A stretch of DNA of 64,000 nucleotides. It comes from an uncultured Eubacteriales bacterium. GTDB taxonomy: Bacteria > Bacillota > Clostridia > Oscillospirales > Oscillospiraceae. The position numbers and the translations under genes are program-made. The notes under the pieces are model-generated. The model was not told the origin of the DNA. It worked only from the letters and a program-made list of their open reading frames with translations, and searched no databases. The stretch spans positions 124,001 through 188,000 of the forward strand of contig ONIN01000001.1 in assembly GCA_900317905.1 (NCBI GenBank), given 5' to 3'. Below are positions 38,891 through 47,060 of this stretch, piece by piece. The stretch's first letter is position 1. Every line of letters begins with the position of its first letter.

Positions 38891-40738
38891 TTGAATCTAT
38901 TAGATCGAATTCATTCACCTGCGGATGTGAAAGCGCTGCCGGAGCAGCAGATTCCCCAGCTATGTCGGGAGCTGCGGGCCTTCCTTGTAGAGAACGTCTC
39001 CAAGACCGGCGGGCACCTTGCTTCCAACCTGGGTGTGGTGGAGCTCACCGTTGCCATTCACAGGGTTTATGATACTTCCATAGACCGCCTGCTTTTCGAC
39101 GTGGGCCATCAGAGCTATATTCACAAGATTCTGACCGGCAGGAAAGATCAGTTTTCCACCCTGCGGCAGTATGGCGGCATTGCAGGTTTCCCGAAGCCGA
39201 AGGAGAGCATCCATGACGCCTTTGTAGCGGGGCATTCCTCCACGTCGATTTCCGCGGCGCTGGGTATGGCCCATGCCCGCTCCATTAGCGGAGAGAACTA
39301 TGACGTTCTCGCCGTGATCGGGGACGGCGCCCTCACCGGCGGTCTGGCCTATGAGGGTCTCTGCAATGCCGGCCAGAGCGGCGAGCCTCTGGTGATCATC
39401 CTGAATGACAACGGCATGTCCATTCATAAAAATGTCGGCGGTATGGCTACGCTACTGTCCAAGCAGCGGGTCAAGCCAGGCTATCTGCGCTTCAAGCAGT
39501 TTTACCGGGATACCATCGGCAAGGTCACGCCGCTGTATAACGCCCTGCACGCTGTGAAGGAAAACGTGAAGGATTCTGTTCTGCCGGACAACATGTTCGA
39601 CGACATGGGCTTCTACTATATCGGGCCGGTGGACGGCCACGATGAGCCGGAGCTGGAGCGGATCCTCCGCTGGGCCAAGGACATCCGACAGCCGGTGCTG
39701 CTGCATGTGGTTACCCAGAAGGGCCATGGAGTCAGCTATACCGAGCGGGAGCCGGAGAAGTTCCACGGAGTCGGCCCCTTCGATCCGAAAACCGGTGCGC
39801 TGCCGCCGGCAAAGCCCTGCTTTTCCGATGCCGCCAGCCGGACGCTGCTGAATCTGGCCGAGGATCATCCGGGGTTGGTGACCATCACCGCCGCTATGGC
39901 CAGCGGTACCGGTCTGGAGGAATTTGCAAAGCGTTATCCGGAGCGGTTCTTCGATGTGGGCATTGCGGAAGAACACGCGGTCACCATGGCTTCTGCCATG
40001 GCGAAGCAGGGACTGACGCCGGTGTTTGCGGTTTACTCCAGCTTCCTGCAGCGGGCATATGACATGCTGATCCACGATACCTCGCTGCAGAATCTCCATG
40101 TGGTGTTCTGCGTGGACCGCGCCGGCATCGTCGGAAACGACGGCGATACCCATAACGGCTGCTTTGACATTGCTTATCTGGGCTCCGTCCCGGGCATGAC
40201 CATTTTGGCCCCTGCCAACTTTGCGGAGCTGGAGATCATGCTGCGGCGTGCGGTTGCAGAGCTGACCGGTCCTGTAGCGGTGCGCTATCCCAGAGGCGGC
40301 GAAGGCGCCTATCAGGAGGCCCATGGGGAGTCTGCGGTTTGCCTGCGGGAGGGTACTGACCTTACTGTTGTCTCCTATGGCATCAACATCAACGATGCCC
40401 TGGAAGGCGCGGAAAAGCTGGATTCTGAGGGAATCTCCGCCGAGGTGTTCAAGCTTGGAATGATCCATCCTTTGGACGCGCAGCCGATTTTGGATTCCTT
40501 GAAGAAAACCGGACGCCTTCTGGTATTGGAAGAAACCTGCCGCAGCGGCTGTGTGGGTGAGTCGCTCCTTGCCCAGGCGGAGCTGAATGGCATCTGCCTT
40601 GATAATATGAAATTGTTGAATCTGGACACCGGCATCGTTCCCCACGGGGATGTCAAGACGCTGCGCCGGGTCTGTGGACTGGACGCGGACGCGGTTGTGC
40701 GTGCCGCCCGGGAGATGCTGAAGGAGCAGAAAGCTTGA
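38891..40738 (+). CDS. dxs: 1-deoxy-D-xylulose-5-phosphate synthase
   Basis: 615 residues. It condenses pyruvate and glyceraldehyde 3-phosphate with thiamine diphosphate, opening the MEP pathway. TGGHLASNLGVVELTVAIH, the FDVGHQSYIHKILTGR segment, AVIGDGALTGGLAYEGL with the thiamine diphosphate GDG motif, IILNDNGMSIHKNVGG, DVGIAEEHAVTMASAMA with the catalytic Glu and DRAGIVGNDGDTHNG are all present. Start: TTG at 38891, after AGAGGG. Its stop overlaps tlyA. Confidence 0.96.
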   Translation: MNLLDRIHSPADVKALPEQQIPQLCRELRAFLVENVSKTGGHLASNLGVVELTVAIHRVYDTSIDRLLFDVGHQSYIHKILTGRKDQFSTLRQYGGIAGFPKPKESIHDAFVAGHSSTSISAALGMAHARSISGENYDVLAVIGDGALTGGLAYEGLCNAGQSGEPLVIILNDNGMSIHKNVGGMATLLSKQRVKPGYLRFKQFYRDTIGKVTPLYNALHAVKENVKDSVLPDNMFDDMGFYYIGPVDGHDEPELERILRWAKDIRQPVLLHVVTQKGHGVSYTEREPEKFHGVGPFDPKTGALPPAKPCFSDAASRTLLNLAEDHPGLVTITAAMASGTGLEEFAKRYPERFFDVGIAEEHAVTMASAMAKQGLTPVFAVYSSFLQRAYDMLIHDTSLQNLHVVFCVDRAGIVGNDGDTHNGCFDIAYLGSVPGMTILAPANFAELEIMLRRAVAELTGPVAVRYPRGGEGAYQEAHGESAVCLREGTDLTVVSYGININDALEGAEKLDSEGISAEVFKLGMIHPLDAQPILDSLKKTGRLLVLEETCRSGCVGESLLAQAELNGICLDNMKLLNLDTGIVPHGDVKTLRRVCGLDADAVVRAAREMLKEQKA

Positions 40739-41538
40739 AAAAAGTAAGATTGGATCAGCTGGTGTTCGATCTCGGTCTAACCGAGAGCCGGGAGCGGGCC
40801 AAAACCACCATCATGGCGGGTCTGGTCTATGTAGACGGCCAGAAGGTAGATAAACCCGGCACCCAGGTTGCACCGGATGCCGGTGTGGAAGTGCGCGGCA
40901 ACGCGCTGCCCTATGTGAGCCGCGGCGGATTCAAACTGGAAAAGGCCCTGCAGGTTTTCCCGGTGGACGTGACTGGGCTGCACTGCATCGACTGCGGTGC
41001 CTCCACCGGCGGATTTACCGATGTGCTGCTGCAAAACGGCGCGGAAAAGGTCTACGCCGTGGATGTGGGCTACGGACAGCTGGCATGGAGCCTTCGCAAC
41101 GATCCGAGAGTGATCTCCATGGAGCGCACCAACGTTCGGTACCTGACGCCGGAGCAGATCCCGGAGCCACTGGATCTGGCGGTAATGGATTTGTCCTTTA
41201 TTTCACTGAGGCTGATTCTCCCGGCGGTCTATCCGCTTTTGAAGGACGATGCGGCGGTGGTGTGTCTCATCAAGCCGCAGTTTGAAGCCGGCAGGGAAGA
41301 GGTCGGCAAAAAGGGCGTGGTGCGGGATCCCCAGGTGCATCTCCATGTGCTGGAACGATTTCTGGAGTTTGTGCCGGAGATTGGATTCTCCGTTCAGGGT
41401 CTTGATTTCTCGCCCATTCGCGGGCCGGAGGGGAACATCGAGTATCTCGGCTATCTCCGAAAGGGAACCTATCCCGCTTTGGACTTTGATCTTGACGCCA
41501 TCGTGGCGCAGTCGCATAACAGTCTGAATCACAGGTGA
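40735..41538 (+). CDS. tlyA: TlyA-family rRNA methyltransferase (S4 plus FtsJ domains)
   Basis: 267 residues. N-terminal S4 RNA-binding domain (VRLDQLVFDLGLTESRERAK), then an SAM-dependent methyltransferase with CIDCGASTGGFTDVLLQNGA as motif I, VYAVDVGYGQLAW, and VMDLSFISL. Members 2'-O-methylate rRNA; haemolysin naming is historical. TTG start overlapping dxs (4 bases). Downstream nadK starts six bases after the stop. Confidence 0.94.
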   Translation: MKKVRLDQLVFDLGLTESRERAKTTIMAGLVYVDGQKVDKPGTQVAPDAGVEVRGNALPYVSRGGFKLEKALQVFPVDVTGLHCIDCGASTGGFTDVLLQNGAEKVYAVDVGYGQLAWSLRNDPRVISMERTNVRYLTPEQIPEPLDLAVMDLSFISLRLILPAVYPLLKDDAAVVCLIKPQFEAGREEVGKKGVVRDPQVHLHVLERFLEFVPEIGFSVQGLDFSPIRGPEGNIEYLGYLRKGTYPALDFDLDAIVAQSHNSLNHR

Positions 41539-41543
41539 TGATT

Positions 41544-42410
41544 ATGAACAACCATATCGTCCTGGCCGCCAATCTGTTTCGGGATGAGAATTATCAGCAC
41601 GCGAAATCGATCTATGCGCTTCTGACGAGCGCGGGTTATGAGGTGTTGCTCTCCCCGGTGTTCCTGCCCTGCTGGGAAGCAGAGCTTCTGGCAGGGATCA
41701 AGTGCACTCCGCTGGAGGAAGCGGTGCAGGGAGCGAGCTTGGTGGTCGTCCTCGGCGGCGACGGCACGATCCTGTACGCCGCCGGCGTGGTACGGGGGAA
41801 GGAGCTTCCCATCGTCGGCATCAACCTCGGCAGCAAGGGCTTCCTGGCCGGTTTGGAGGAAGACGAGACCGAGCAGCTTCTGGCCATCGCCTCCGGCAAA
41901 CGGAACATCAGCCGAAGAATGATGCTGGATGTGTCGCTGCATCGAAACGGGAAGGTCGTGTTTGAGCAGTGTGTACTGAACGACGTCGTCATTCACGGCG
42001 CCCGGGTGGACTGCATCGGCATTCTGGCGAAGTGTGACGGCGTCCCGGTGACGGACTTTTCTGGTGACGGCATCATTGTATCGACTCCCACAGGCTCCAC
42101 GGCCTACTCCATGTCCGCCGGCGGCCCGCTGGTGGAGCCGGACAATGAGAACATCATCCTCACGCCGATCTGCGCCCACAGCATGACGGGGCGATCTTTT
42201 GTGCTGCTGCCCAGCCGTACCGTCACCATCGAGCCGGAGCGGATCCATGACCGCCCCGCGGTTTTGGTGGCCGATGGGGGAGAGCCGGTCTCTCTCATGG
42301 GCGGTGACTGCGTTATGATCAAAAAATCCGATTCCGTGACCTTACTGGCAGAAACCGGCGCAAAGAGCTTTTACGACCGTGCCTATGAAAAACTCACGGG
42401 CAGATATTAA
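41544..42410 (+). CDS. nadK: NAD kinase
   Basis: 288 residues. It phosphorylates NAD to NADP. VVVLGGDGTILYAAG carries the GGDG motif, NLGSKGFLAGLEEDE, the CVLNDVVIHG segment, and DGIIVSTPTGSTAYSMSAGGPLV are conserved. Start: ATG at 41544, AGGTGA 5 bases before; the frame's earlier GTG and ATG overlap this site and the tlyA stop. Confidence 0.95.
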   Translation: MNNHIVLAANLFRDENYQHAKSIYALLTSAGYEVLLSPVFLPCWEAELLAGIKCTPLEEAVQGASLVVVLGGDGTILYAAGVVRGKELPIVGINLGSKGFLAGLEEDETEQLLAIASGKRNISRRMMLDVSLHRNGKVVFEQCVLNDVVIHGARVDCIGILAKCDGVPVTDFSGDGIIVSTPTGSTAYSMSAGGPLVEPDNENIILTPICAHSMTGRSFVLLPSRTVTIEPERIHDRPAVLVADGGEPVSLMGGDCVMIKKSDSVTLLAETGAKSFYDRAYEKLTGRY

Positions 42411-42428
42411 GAAGAAGAGGAAACGAGA

Positions 42429-42878
42429 ATGAAATCCAACCGACAGAATCTCATCTTGTCCCTGATCTCCAAACAGGAAATTGAAACCCAGAATCAGCTT
42501 CTGGAGGCCCTCCAGAACTGCGGCGTCAAGACCACCCAGGCCACACTGTCCCGGGATATTAAGGAACTGCACCTGATCAAAACCCTTTCCGCTGACGGGA
42601 AGTATCGGTATGCAACCCCCACCAGCGAGGAGCAGCCGCGGTATGATGACCGCCTTCGGAAGATCTTCCGGGAGAGCGTCACCTCCTACGCGGCGGCCCA
42701 GAATCTCGTCGTGCTGAAAACTCTGCCGGGATTGGCATCCGGTGCCGCCTCCACCTTGGACGGTATGGATTATCCGGATCTGGTAGGCACTCTGGCGGGG
42801 GATGACACGGTGCTGCTGGTGATGCAGAACAATGTTGCCGCTGAGGCCCTTTGTGAAGAAATTGAGAAAATGCTTTAA
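42429..42878 (+). CDS. argR: Arginine repressor ArgR/AhrC
   Basis: 149 residues. N-terminal winged helix (ILSLISKQEIETQNQLLEAL, then VKTTQATLSRDIKELHLIK) and a C-terminal hexamerisation/Arg-binding domain (LVVLKTLPGLASGAASTLD, LVGTLAGDDTVLLVM). It represses Arg synthesis genes in many Firmicutes; here it is in the recN operon, the standard location. Confidence 0.95.
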   Translation: MKSNRQNLILSLISKQEIETQNQLLEALQNCGVKTTQATLSRDIKELHLIKTLSADGKYRYATPTSEEQPRYDDRLRKIFRESVTSYAAAQNLVVLKTLPGLASGAASTLDGMDYPDLVGTLAGDDTVLLVMQNNVAAEALCEEIEKML

Positions 42879-42905
42879 TGGAAAACCTTGTGGAGGTGAA
42901 CCGGC

Positions 42906-44594
42906 ATGCTCCGGGAACTGCACATTGAAAATATTGCCGTCATCGAACGGGCGGACGTGACCCTGGGAGAGGGGCTGAATGTCCTGACCGGCGAGACCGG
43001 TGCGGGCAAATCCATTCTGGTGGACTCCCTGCACGCGGTGCTGGGCGCCAGAGCGTCGAGAGAGCTGGTGCGCACCGGGGCGGAGAAGGCCGTGGTCTGC
43101 GCCACCTTCGATCCGGAAGCGGCCATGGACTGGTGCGCCGAGAATGAGATCGACGTGGAGGACGAGCTGATCCTCCGGCGTCAGATCACATCCGACGGCA
43201 AGACCTCCTGTCGGGTCTGCGGCGTACCGGTCACTACGGCGCAGCTGCGGGAGCTGGGGGCACTGCTTCTGGATATCCACGGTCAGAACGACGGTCAGCA
43301 GCTTCTGGACGAGCGGCAGCACCAGCGGTATCTGGATGCCTTCGGCGTCTCCGACGAAGTGATCGATGCCTACCGGACGGCCTATCAAAAGTATCAGGAG
43401 CTGTTGCACGAGCAGCAGACCCTTCAGAATCTGGAGAGCGAAAAGGAACTGCTTTCCGACAGCCTCCGTCATCAGATCGAAGAATTGACCAACGCCGAGC
43501 TGCGATTGGGGGAGGAGGACGAGCTCACCGCCAAGCGGGATATGCTTCGAAATTTCGAAAAGCTCTCCGAGGCGGTGGAAACGGCCTATGCCCTCCTGGA
43601 GGGGAACGATGACAGCGCCATTTCCTTTGCCGCCGATGCGGAATCCGCCGCCATCCGTGCCGCGGGCTACGCGCCGGAGCTGGCCTCTGTCCCCACCGCC
43701 ATTCACGAGGCTGTGTTCTCCATGCAGGACGCGGCGGAAACTCTGCGGGACTTCCGGGACGGAATGGATTTTTCCGATGAGGAATACGACCGGATCGAGA
43801 GTCGGCTTTCCGCCCTGCGCCGCCTGGAGCGGAAGTATCACACGGACGAGGAAGGCCTCATTCAGAAGCTGGAGGATGCCAAAAAGCGTTTGGATCAGCT
43901 GGAATACGCCGACGACCGGCTCCGGAAGCTGGACCGGCTTTTAGAGGAACAGGAAAATGTTGTTCGGCAGGCCGGTGAGGCGCTGACGGACGCCAGACGG
44001 GAAGCTTCCGGAAAGCTGGAGCAGCAGGTGGTTGCCGAGCTTCGGGAGCTTGCTATGCCGGCAGTCCGCTTCCAGGTGGAGCTTGCGCCTGTGGGCGGAA
44101 ACCCGGGATTCGGCAGCAGCGGCATGGACAACGTGCGGTTTCTGCTCTCCGCCAACGCGGGAGAGGCGCCGGGACGCATAAGCCGCATCGCCTCTGGCGG
44201 CGAGCTTTCACGTATTATGCTGGCATTGAAGAATGTCTTTGCAAGGAGGGACAAGGTACCCTCCATGGTCTTCGACGAGGTGGACACCGGCGTATCCGGC
44301 ATCGCGGCCCAGCGGGTAGGGGAGAAGCTGGCGAAGCTTTCCGCCTCCAAGCAGGTCATCTGCATTACCCATCTTCCGCAGATCGCCGCCATGGCGGATC
44401 ACCATTATTTGATTGAGAAATCTGTCTCCGCAGATAAGACGCGCACCACGGTGCAGCCGCTGGATCGTGCCGGCTGCCGCAGAGAGATCGCGCGTCTCCA
44501 CGGAGGAGAGAATATTACCGAACTGACCCTGGCCAGCGCGGAGGAACAGCTCGCCTCGGCCGCGGCCTACAAAGCATCCATGCAGGAGGTTTGA
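42906..44594 (+). CDS. recN: DNA repair protein RecN
   Basis: 562 residues, SMC-like. Walker A is LTGETGAGKSILVDSLHAVL, near residue 30; two coiled-coil segments (about 155-200 and 270-365) flank a central part; the C-terminal signature is ISRIASGGELSRIMLALKNVF and Walker B VFDEVDTGVSGIAAQ, then VICITHLPQIAAMAD. It acts at double-strand breaks. Ribosome binding site GGAGGTG. Downstream gene starts 3 bases later. Confidence 0.96.
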   Translation: MLRELHIENIAVIERADVTLGEGLNVLTGETGAGKSILVDSLHAVLGARASRELVRTGAEKAVVCATFDPEAAMDWCAENEIDVEDELILRRQITSDGKTSCRVCGVPVTTAQLRELGALLLDIHGQNDGQQLLDERQHQRYLDAFGVSDEVIDAYRTAYQKYQELLHEQQTLQNLESEKELLSDSLRHQIEELTNAELRLGEEDELTAKRDMLRNFEKLSEAVETAYALLEGNDDSAISFAADAESAAIRAAGYAPELASVPTAIHEAVFSMQDAAETLRDFRDGMDFSDEEYDRIESRLSALRRLERKYHTDEEGLIQKLEDAKKRLDQLEYADDRLRKLDRLLEEQENVVRQAGEALTDARREASGKLEQQVVAELRELAMPAVRFQVELAPVGGNPGFGSSGMDNVRFLLSANAGEAPGRISRIASGGELSRIMLALKNVFARRDKVPSMVFDEVDTGVSGIAAQRVGEKLAKLSASKQVICITHLPQIAAMADHHYLIEKSVSADKTRTTVQPLDRAGCRREIARLHGGENITELTLASAEEQLASAAAYKASMQEV

Positions 44595-44596
44595 TT

Positions 44597-44965
44597 ATGA
44601 GCAACGTCAAAGAACAATCCGTCTCATTTCATAAAAGCGGTCTGAACTGTGCCCAGAGCGTTCTGCTTTCTCTAGAGGAGTACACCCATCTGGATCCCGA
44701 AACTGCGAAGAACATCTCCGAGGGCTTCGGCGGCGGCGTCCGCTGCGGCGAGATCTGCGGAAGCGTCTCCGGCGCGGTGATGGCACTGGGCATGGCCGGA
44801 GAGCATCCCACGGCTCCGCTGTCTATCGAGATGACCAATGCATTTAAAGAGGAATTCGGCTGCATCCGCTGTCAGGAGCTGCTGGAGAAGTTCGGCGGCA
44901 AGGGCCGCTGCAACGACCTGATCCAGTTCGCCGCTGAAACCGCGGAAAAAATGCTGACCAAATAA
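44597..44965 (+). CDS. C_GCAxxG_C_C family redox-type protein
   Basis: 122 residues. Cys pattern LNCAQSVLLSLEEY, VRCGEICGSVSGAVMALGM and FGCIRCQELL plus CNDLI match the family named for C-GCAxxG-C-C, whose members are small proteins with likely redox or metal roles. The usual GCAxxG appears as ICGSVSG. ATG 44597 follows GGAGGTTTGATT; the frame's TTG at 44591 belongs to the spacer. It may share the recN transcript. Confidence 0.88.
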   Translation: MSNVKEQSVSFHKSGLNCAQSVLLSLEEYTHLDPETAKNISEGFGGGVRCGEICGSVSGAVMALGMAGEHPTAPLSIEMTNAFKEEFGCIRCQELLEKFGGKGRCNDLIQFAAETAEKMLTK

Positions 44966-45000
44966 AAAACCTTCTCTGCAATTTGCAGAGAAGGTGATTT
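44966..45000. terminator. Bidirectional terminator
   Basis: Perfect 12-bp stem ACCTTCTCTGCA with complement; on the minus strand a TTTTTTATTTGG tail, so it serves mainly ybaK. Confidence 0.88.
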
Positions 45001-45012
45001 GGAAACATGGCC

Positions 45013-45492
45013 TTACGCTTCGGTCTCCGGGAGCTTGCAGACGTCGATCCACTCGATGGCTTTGGAGTACTCGAAAAGCTCTTCCAGATTCAGCTCAATG
45101 GCGCTGGAGGGGCTGCCCACAGCGGGGAAGACCGTGACGAAGCGCTTCAGGGAATCGTCCAGATAGACCGGGATGCCCTCCTTGCAGCCGAAGGGGCAGA
45201 CGCCGCCCACCGGATGGCCCACCAGCTCCAGAACCTCATCGGCGCTGAGCATTTTGGCTTTCATGTGGAACTTGTCCTTAAACTTGCGGTTGTCGATGCG
45301 GGCGTCACCGGCTGCGAGAATCAGCATGCAGCCCTCGGAGGTCTTAAAGGACAGGGTCTTCGCGATGCGTGCACCCTCAACGCCCAGCGCTTGGGCTGCC
45401 AGGTCGACGGTGGCGCTGGAGACGGTGAATTCTTGCACCCGATCCTCCAGACCCAGGGCGCGAAAATAAGCTCTTCCGGCTTCAATAGACAT
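45013..45492 (-). CDS. YbaK/EbsC-like aminoacyl-tRNA deacylase
   Basis: 159 residues. The trans-editing fold that clears mischarged tRNA (for example Cys- or Ala-tRNA-Pro). VDLAAQALGVEGARIAKTLSF, LILAAGDARIDNRKFK, the KMLSADEVLELVGHPVGGV segment with GHPVGGVCPFG and PVYLDDSLKRF are characteristic. Start: ATG 45490-45492 after CGGAGA; the longer frame runs through the promoter. Confidence 0.92.
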   Translation of the reverse strand: MSIEAGRAYFRALGLEDRVQEFTVSSATVDLAAQALGVEGARIAKTLSFKTSEGCMLILAAGDARIDNRKFKDKFHMKAKMLSADEVLELVGHPVGGVCPFGCKEGIPVYLDDSLKRFVTVFPAVGSPSSAIELNLEELFEYSKAIEWIDVCKLPETEA

Positions 45493-45538
45493 GTTTTTAT
45501 CTCCGTTTCTTTTGGCTGACTGCCATTTATACCCTGCT

Positions 45539-45567
45539 ATCATACTCGTTTTGTAGGATTGCGTCAA
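45539..45567 (-). promoter_or_regulatory. Promoter of the YbaK-like gene
   Basis: Minus-strand TTGACG (45562-45567), 17 bases, TATGAT (45539-45544). Confidence 0.85.
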
Positions 45568-45638
45568 GTCAAAAAGCACACAATTTTCTGCTGGAGTCCG
45601 TTTGTTTTTCAGGATTCCTCCAAACTTTTCAGTGCAAG

Positions 45639-45667
45639 TTGCGTTTGCGCCTTATTTGCATTATAAT
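45639..45667 (+). promoter_or_regulatory. Promoter of the rpe-recR unit
   Basis: TTGCGT (45639-45644), 17 bases, TATAAT (45662-45667); 29 bases to the rpe ATG. Confidence 0.8.
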
Positions 45668-45696
45668 AATTCAGTTTTTGATTGGAGGATCACAGC

Positions 45697-46350
45697 ATGA
45701 TCAAGGTTGCACCGTCCATTTTATCCGCTGATTTCTTTTCCCTCGGCAAGGATATCGACGAGGCCCACGCCGGCGGGGGAGACTATCTCCATGTCGATGT
45801 GATGGATGGCATTTTCGTGCCGAACATTTCCTACGGGCTTCCTGTTGTAGAGTCGGTTCGGAAACACACGGAAATGTTTTTGGACGTACATCTGATGATC
45901 ACAAAGCCTCACCGCTATGTGGAACGGTTCTGCGACGCGGGGGCGGATCTGGTGAGCTTCCATGTGGAGGCCGACGAGCCTCAGGATATTTTCCCCGCCA
46001 TTGAAGCAGTTCACGCCAAGGGGAAGAAGGTCGGCATCGCCTTGAAGCCGAAGACCCCGGCGGAAGTGCTGTTTCCCTATCTTCCGCTTATTGACCTGGC
46101 GCTGGTCATGACCGTGGAGCCTGGCTTCGGCGGGCAGAAGTTCATGGCGGACATGCTGCCGAAGATCCGCGCTTTGCACGCTGAGATCGAGCGTCTGCAG
46201 CTGGATTGTGAGCTGGAGGTGGACGGCGGCATCGACCGCAATACTTCTCCGCTGGTGACGGAGGCCGGTGCCAACGTGTTGGTGGCAGGCAGCGCCGTAT
46301 TCAGGGAATCCGACCGCGCGGCGGCAATTGCGGCGATTCGAAATATTTAA
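45697..46350 (+). CDS. rpe: Ribulose-phosphate 3-epimerase
   Basis: 217 residues, TIM barrel. It interconverts ribulose 5-phosphate and xylulose 5-phosphate. APSILSADFFSLGKDI, YLHVDVMDGIFVPNIS, LDVHLMITKPHRYV, and VMTVEPGFGGQKFM with EVDGGIDRNT carry the metal and catalytic residues. ATG 45697 after GGAGGAT. The recR gene follows by 24 bases. Confidence 0.96.
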   Translation: MIKVAPSILSADFFSLGKDIDEAHAGGGDYLHVDVMDGIFVPNISYGLPVVESVRKHTEMFLDVHLMITKPHRYVERFCDAGADLVSFHVEADEPQDIFPAIEAVHAKGKKVGIALKPKTPAEVLFPYLPLIDLALVMTVEPGFGGQKFMADMLPKIRALHAEIERLQLDCELEVDGGIDRNTSPLVTEAGANVLVAGSAVFRESDRAAAIAAIRNI

Positions 46351-46374
46351 TTCTTCAAAGGCAGGTAACTTTCT

Positions 46375-46974
46375 ATGTCCGGTTTCCCCAGCAGCCTTGA
46401 TAATTTGATCGACCGTTTTGCCTCTCTGCCCGGCGTCGGGCGGAAGAGCGCCCAGCGGCTGGCTTTTCATGTCCTCTCTCTGCCGGATGAGGAGGCCTTT
46501 GCCTTTGCCGACGCCATCTCTCAGGCGAAGCGGAGCATCCACCGCTGCCCGGTGTGCCAGAATCTCACCGACGACGAGCAGTGCAGCATCTGTACCTCCG
46601 CCAAGCGGGACCAGAGCACGATCTGCGTTGTGGCCCAGCCTCGGGATGTGCTTTCTTTTGAGCGAAGCCGGGAGTATAATGGTGTTTACCACGTTCTGCA
46701 CGGCGTGCTTTCGCCTATGAACCACGTGGGGCCGGATGATATCTGCATCAAGGAACTGGTCACCAGAGTGTCCAATGGCGGTGTTTCCGAGGTGATTATG
46801 GCCACGAATCCGGACACCGAGGGCGACACCACGGCCATGTATCTTTCCCGTCTTTTAAAACCCTTCGAGGTGAAGGTGACCCGCCTGGCCTACGGCATCC
46901 CGGTGGGCTCCAATCTGGAATTTACGGACGAGGCGACGCTGACCCGCGCGCTCTCGGGCCGAATCGAAATGTAA
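46375..46974 (+). CDS. recR: Recombination mediator RecR
   Basis: 199 residues. Helix-hairpin-helix FASLPGVGRKSAQRLAFHVL, the zinc finger CPVCQNLTDDEQCSIC, and the Toprim core ICVVAQPRDVLSFERS with IMATNPDTEGDTTAMYL and ARGIPVGSNLEF-like LAYGIPVGSNLEFTD. It loads RecA in gap repair with RecO. Its TAA is the first part of the inverted repeat upstream of the RNase J gene. Confidence 0.95.
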   Translation: MSGFPSSLDNLIDRFASLPGVGRKSAQRLAFHVLSLPDEEAFAFADAISQAKRSIHRCPVCQNLTDDEQCSICTSAKRDQSTICVVAQPRDVLSFERSREYNGVYHVLHGVLSPMNHVGPDDICIKELVTRVSNGGVSEVIMATNPDTEGDTTAMYLSRLLKPFEVKVTRLAYGIPVGSNLEFTDEATLTRALSGRIEM

Positions 46975-47034
46975 CGTTTATTATTGTAGGGATCGGTGTA
47001 TGCTTGCCTGTGACGAAACGTTACTTACCGATCC
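46972..47034 (+). promoter_or_regulatory. Two interleaved inverted repeats (possible pseudoknot) before the RNase J gene
   Basis: Arm A TAACGTTT (46972-46979) pairs with AAACGTTA (47016-47023); arm B GGATCGGT (46990-46997) pairs with ACCGATCC (47027-47034). Order A-B-A'-B' is that of a pseudoknot. The ribosome binding site AAGGAG follows about 15 bases after. No intrinsic terminator and no clear promoter were found here, so the leader could belong to a recR-rnjA transcript. Confidence 0.5.
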
Positions 47035-47060
47035 GAATATATTGTTGAAAAGGAGTTTTT

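Noticed and set aside
42342-43841. 499-codon minus-strand frame across nadK, argR and recN
   Set aside because: It crosses three genes with convincing family motifs and has no own signals.
46972-47034. Reading the recR-rnjA repeats as an intrinsic terminator
   Set aside because: Loops of 36 and 29 bases with other arms inside, and no T tract after either repeat.
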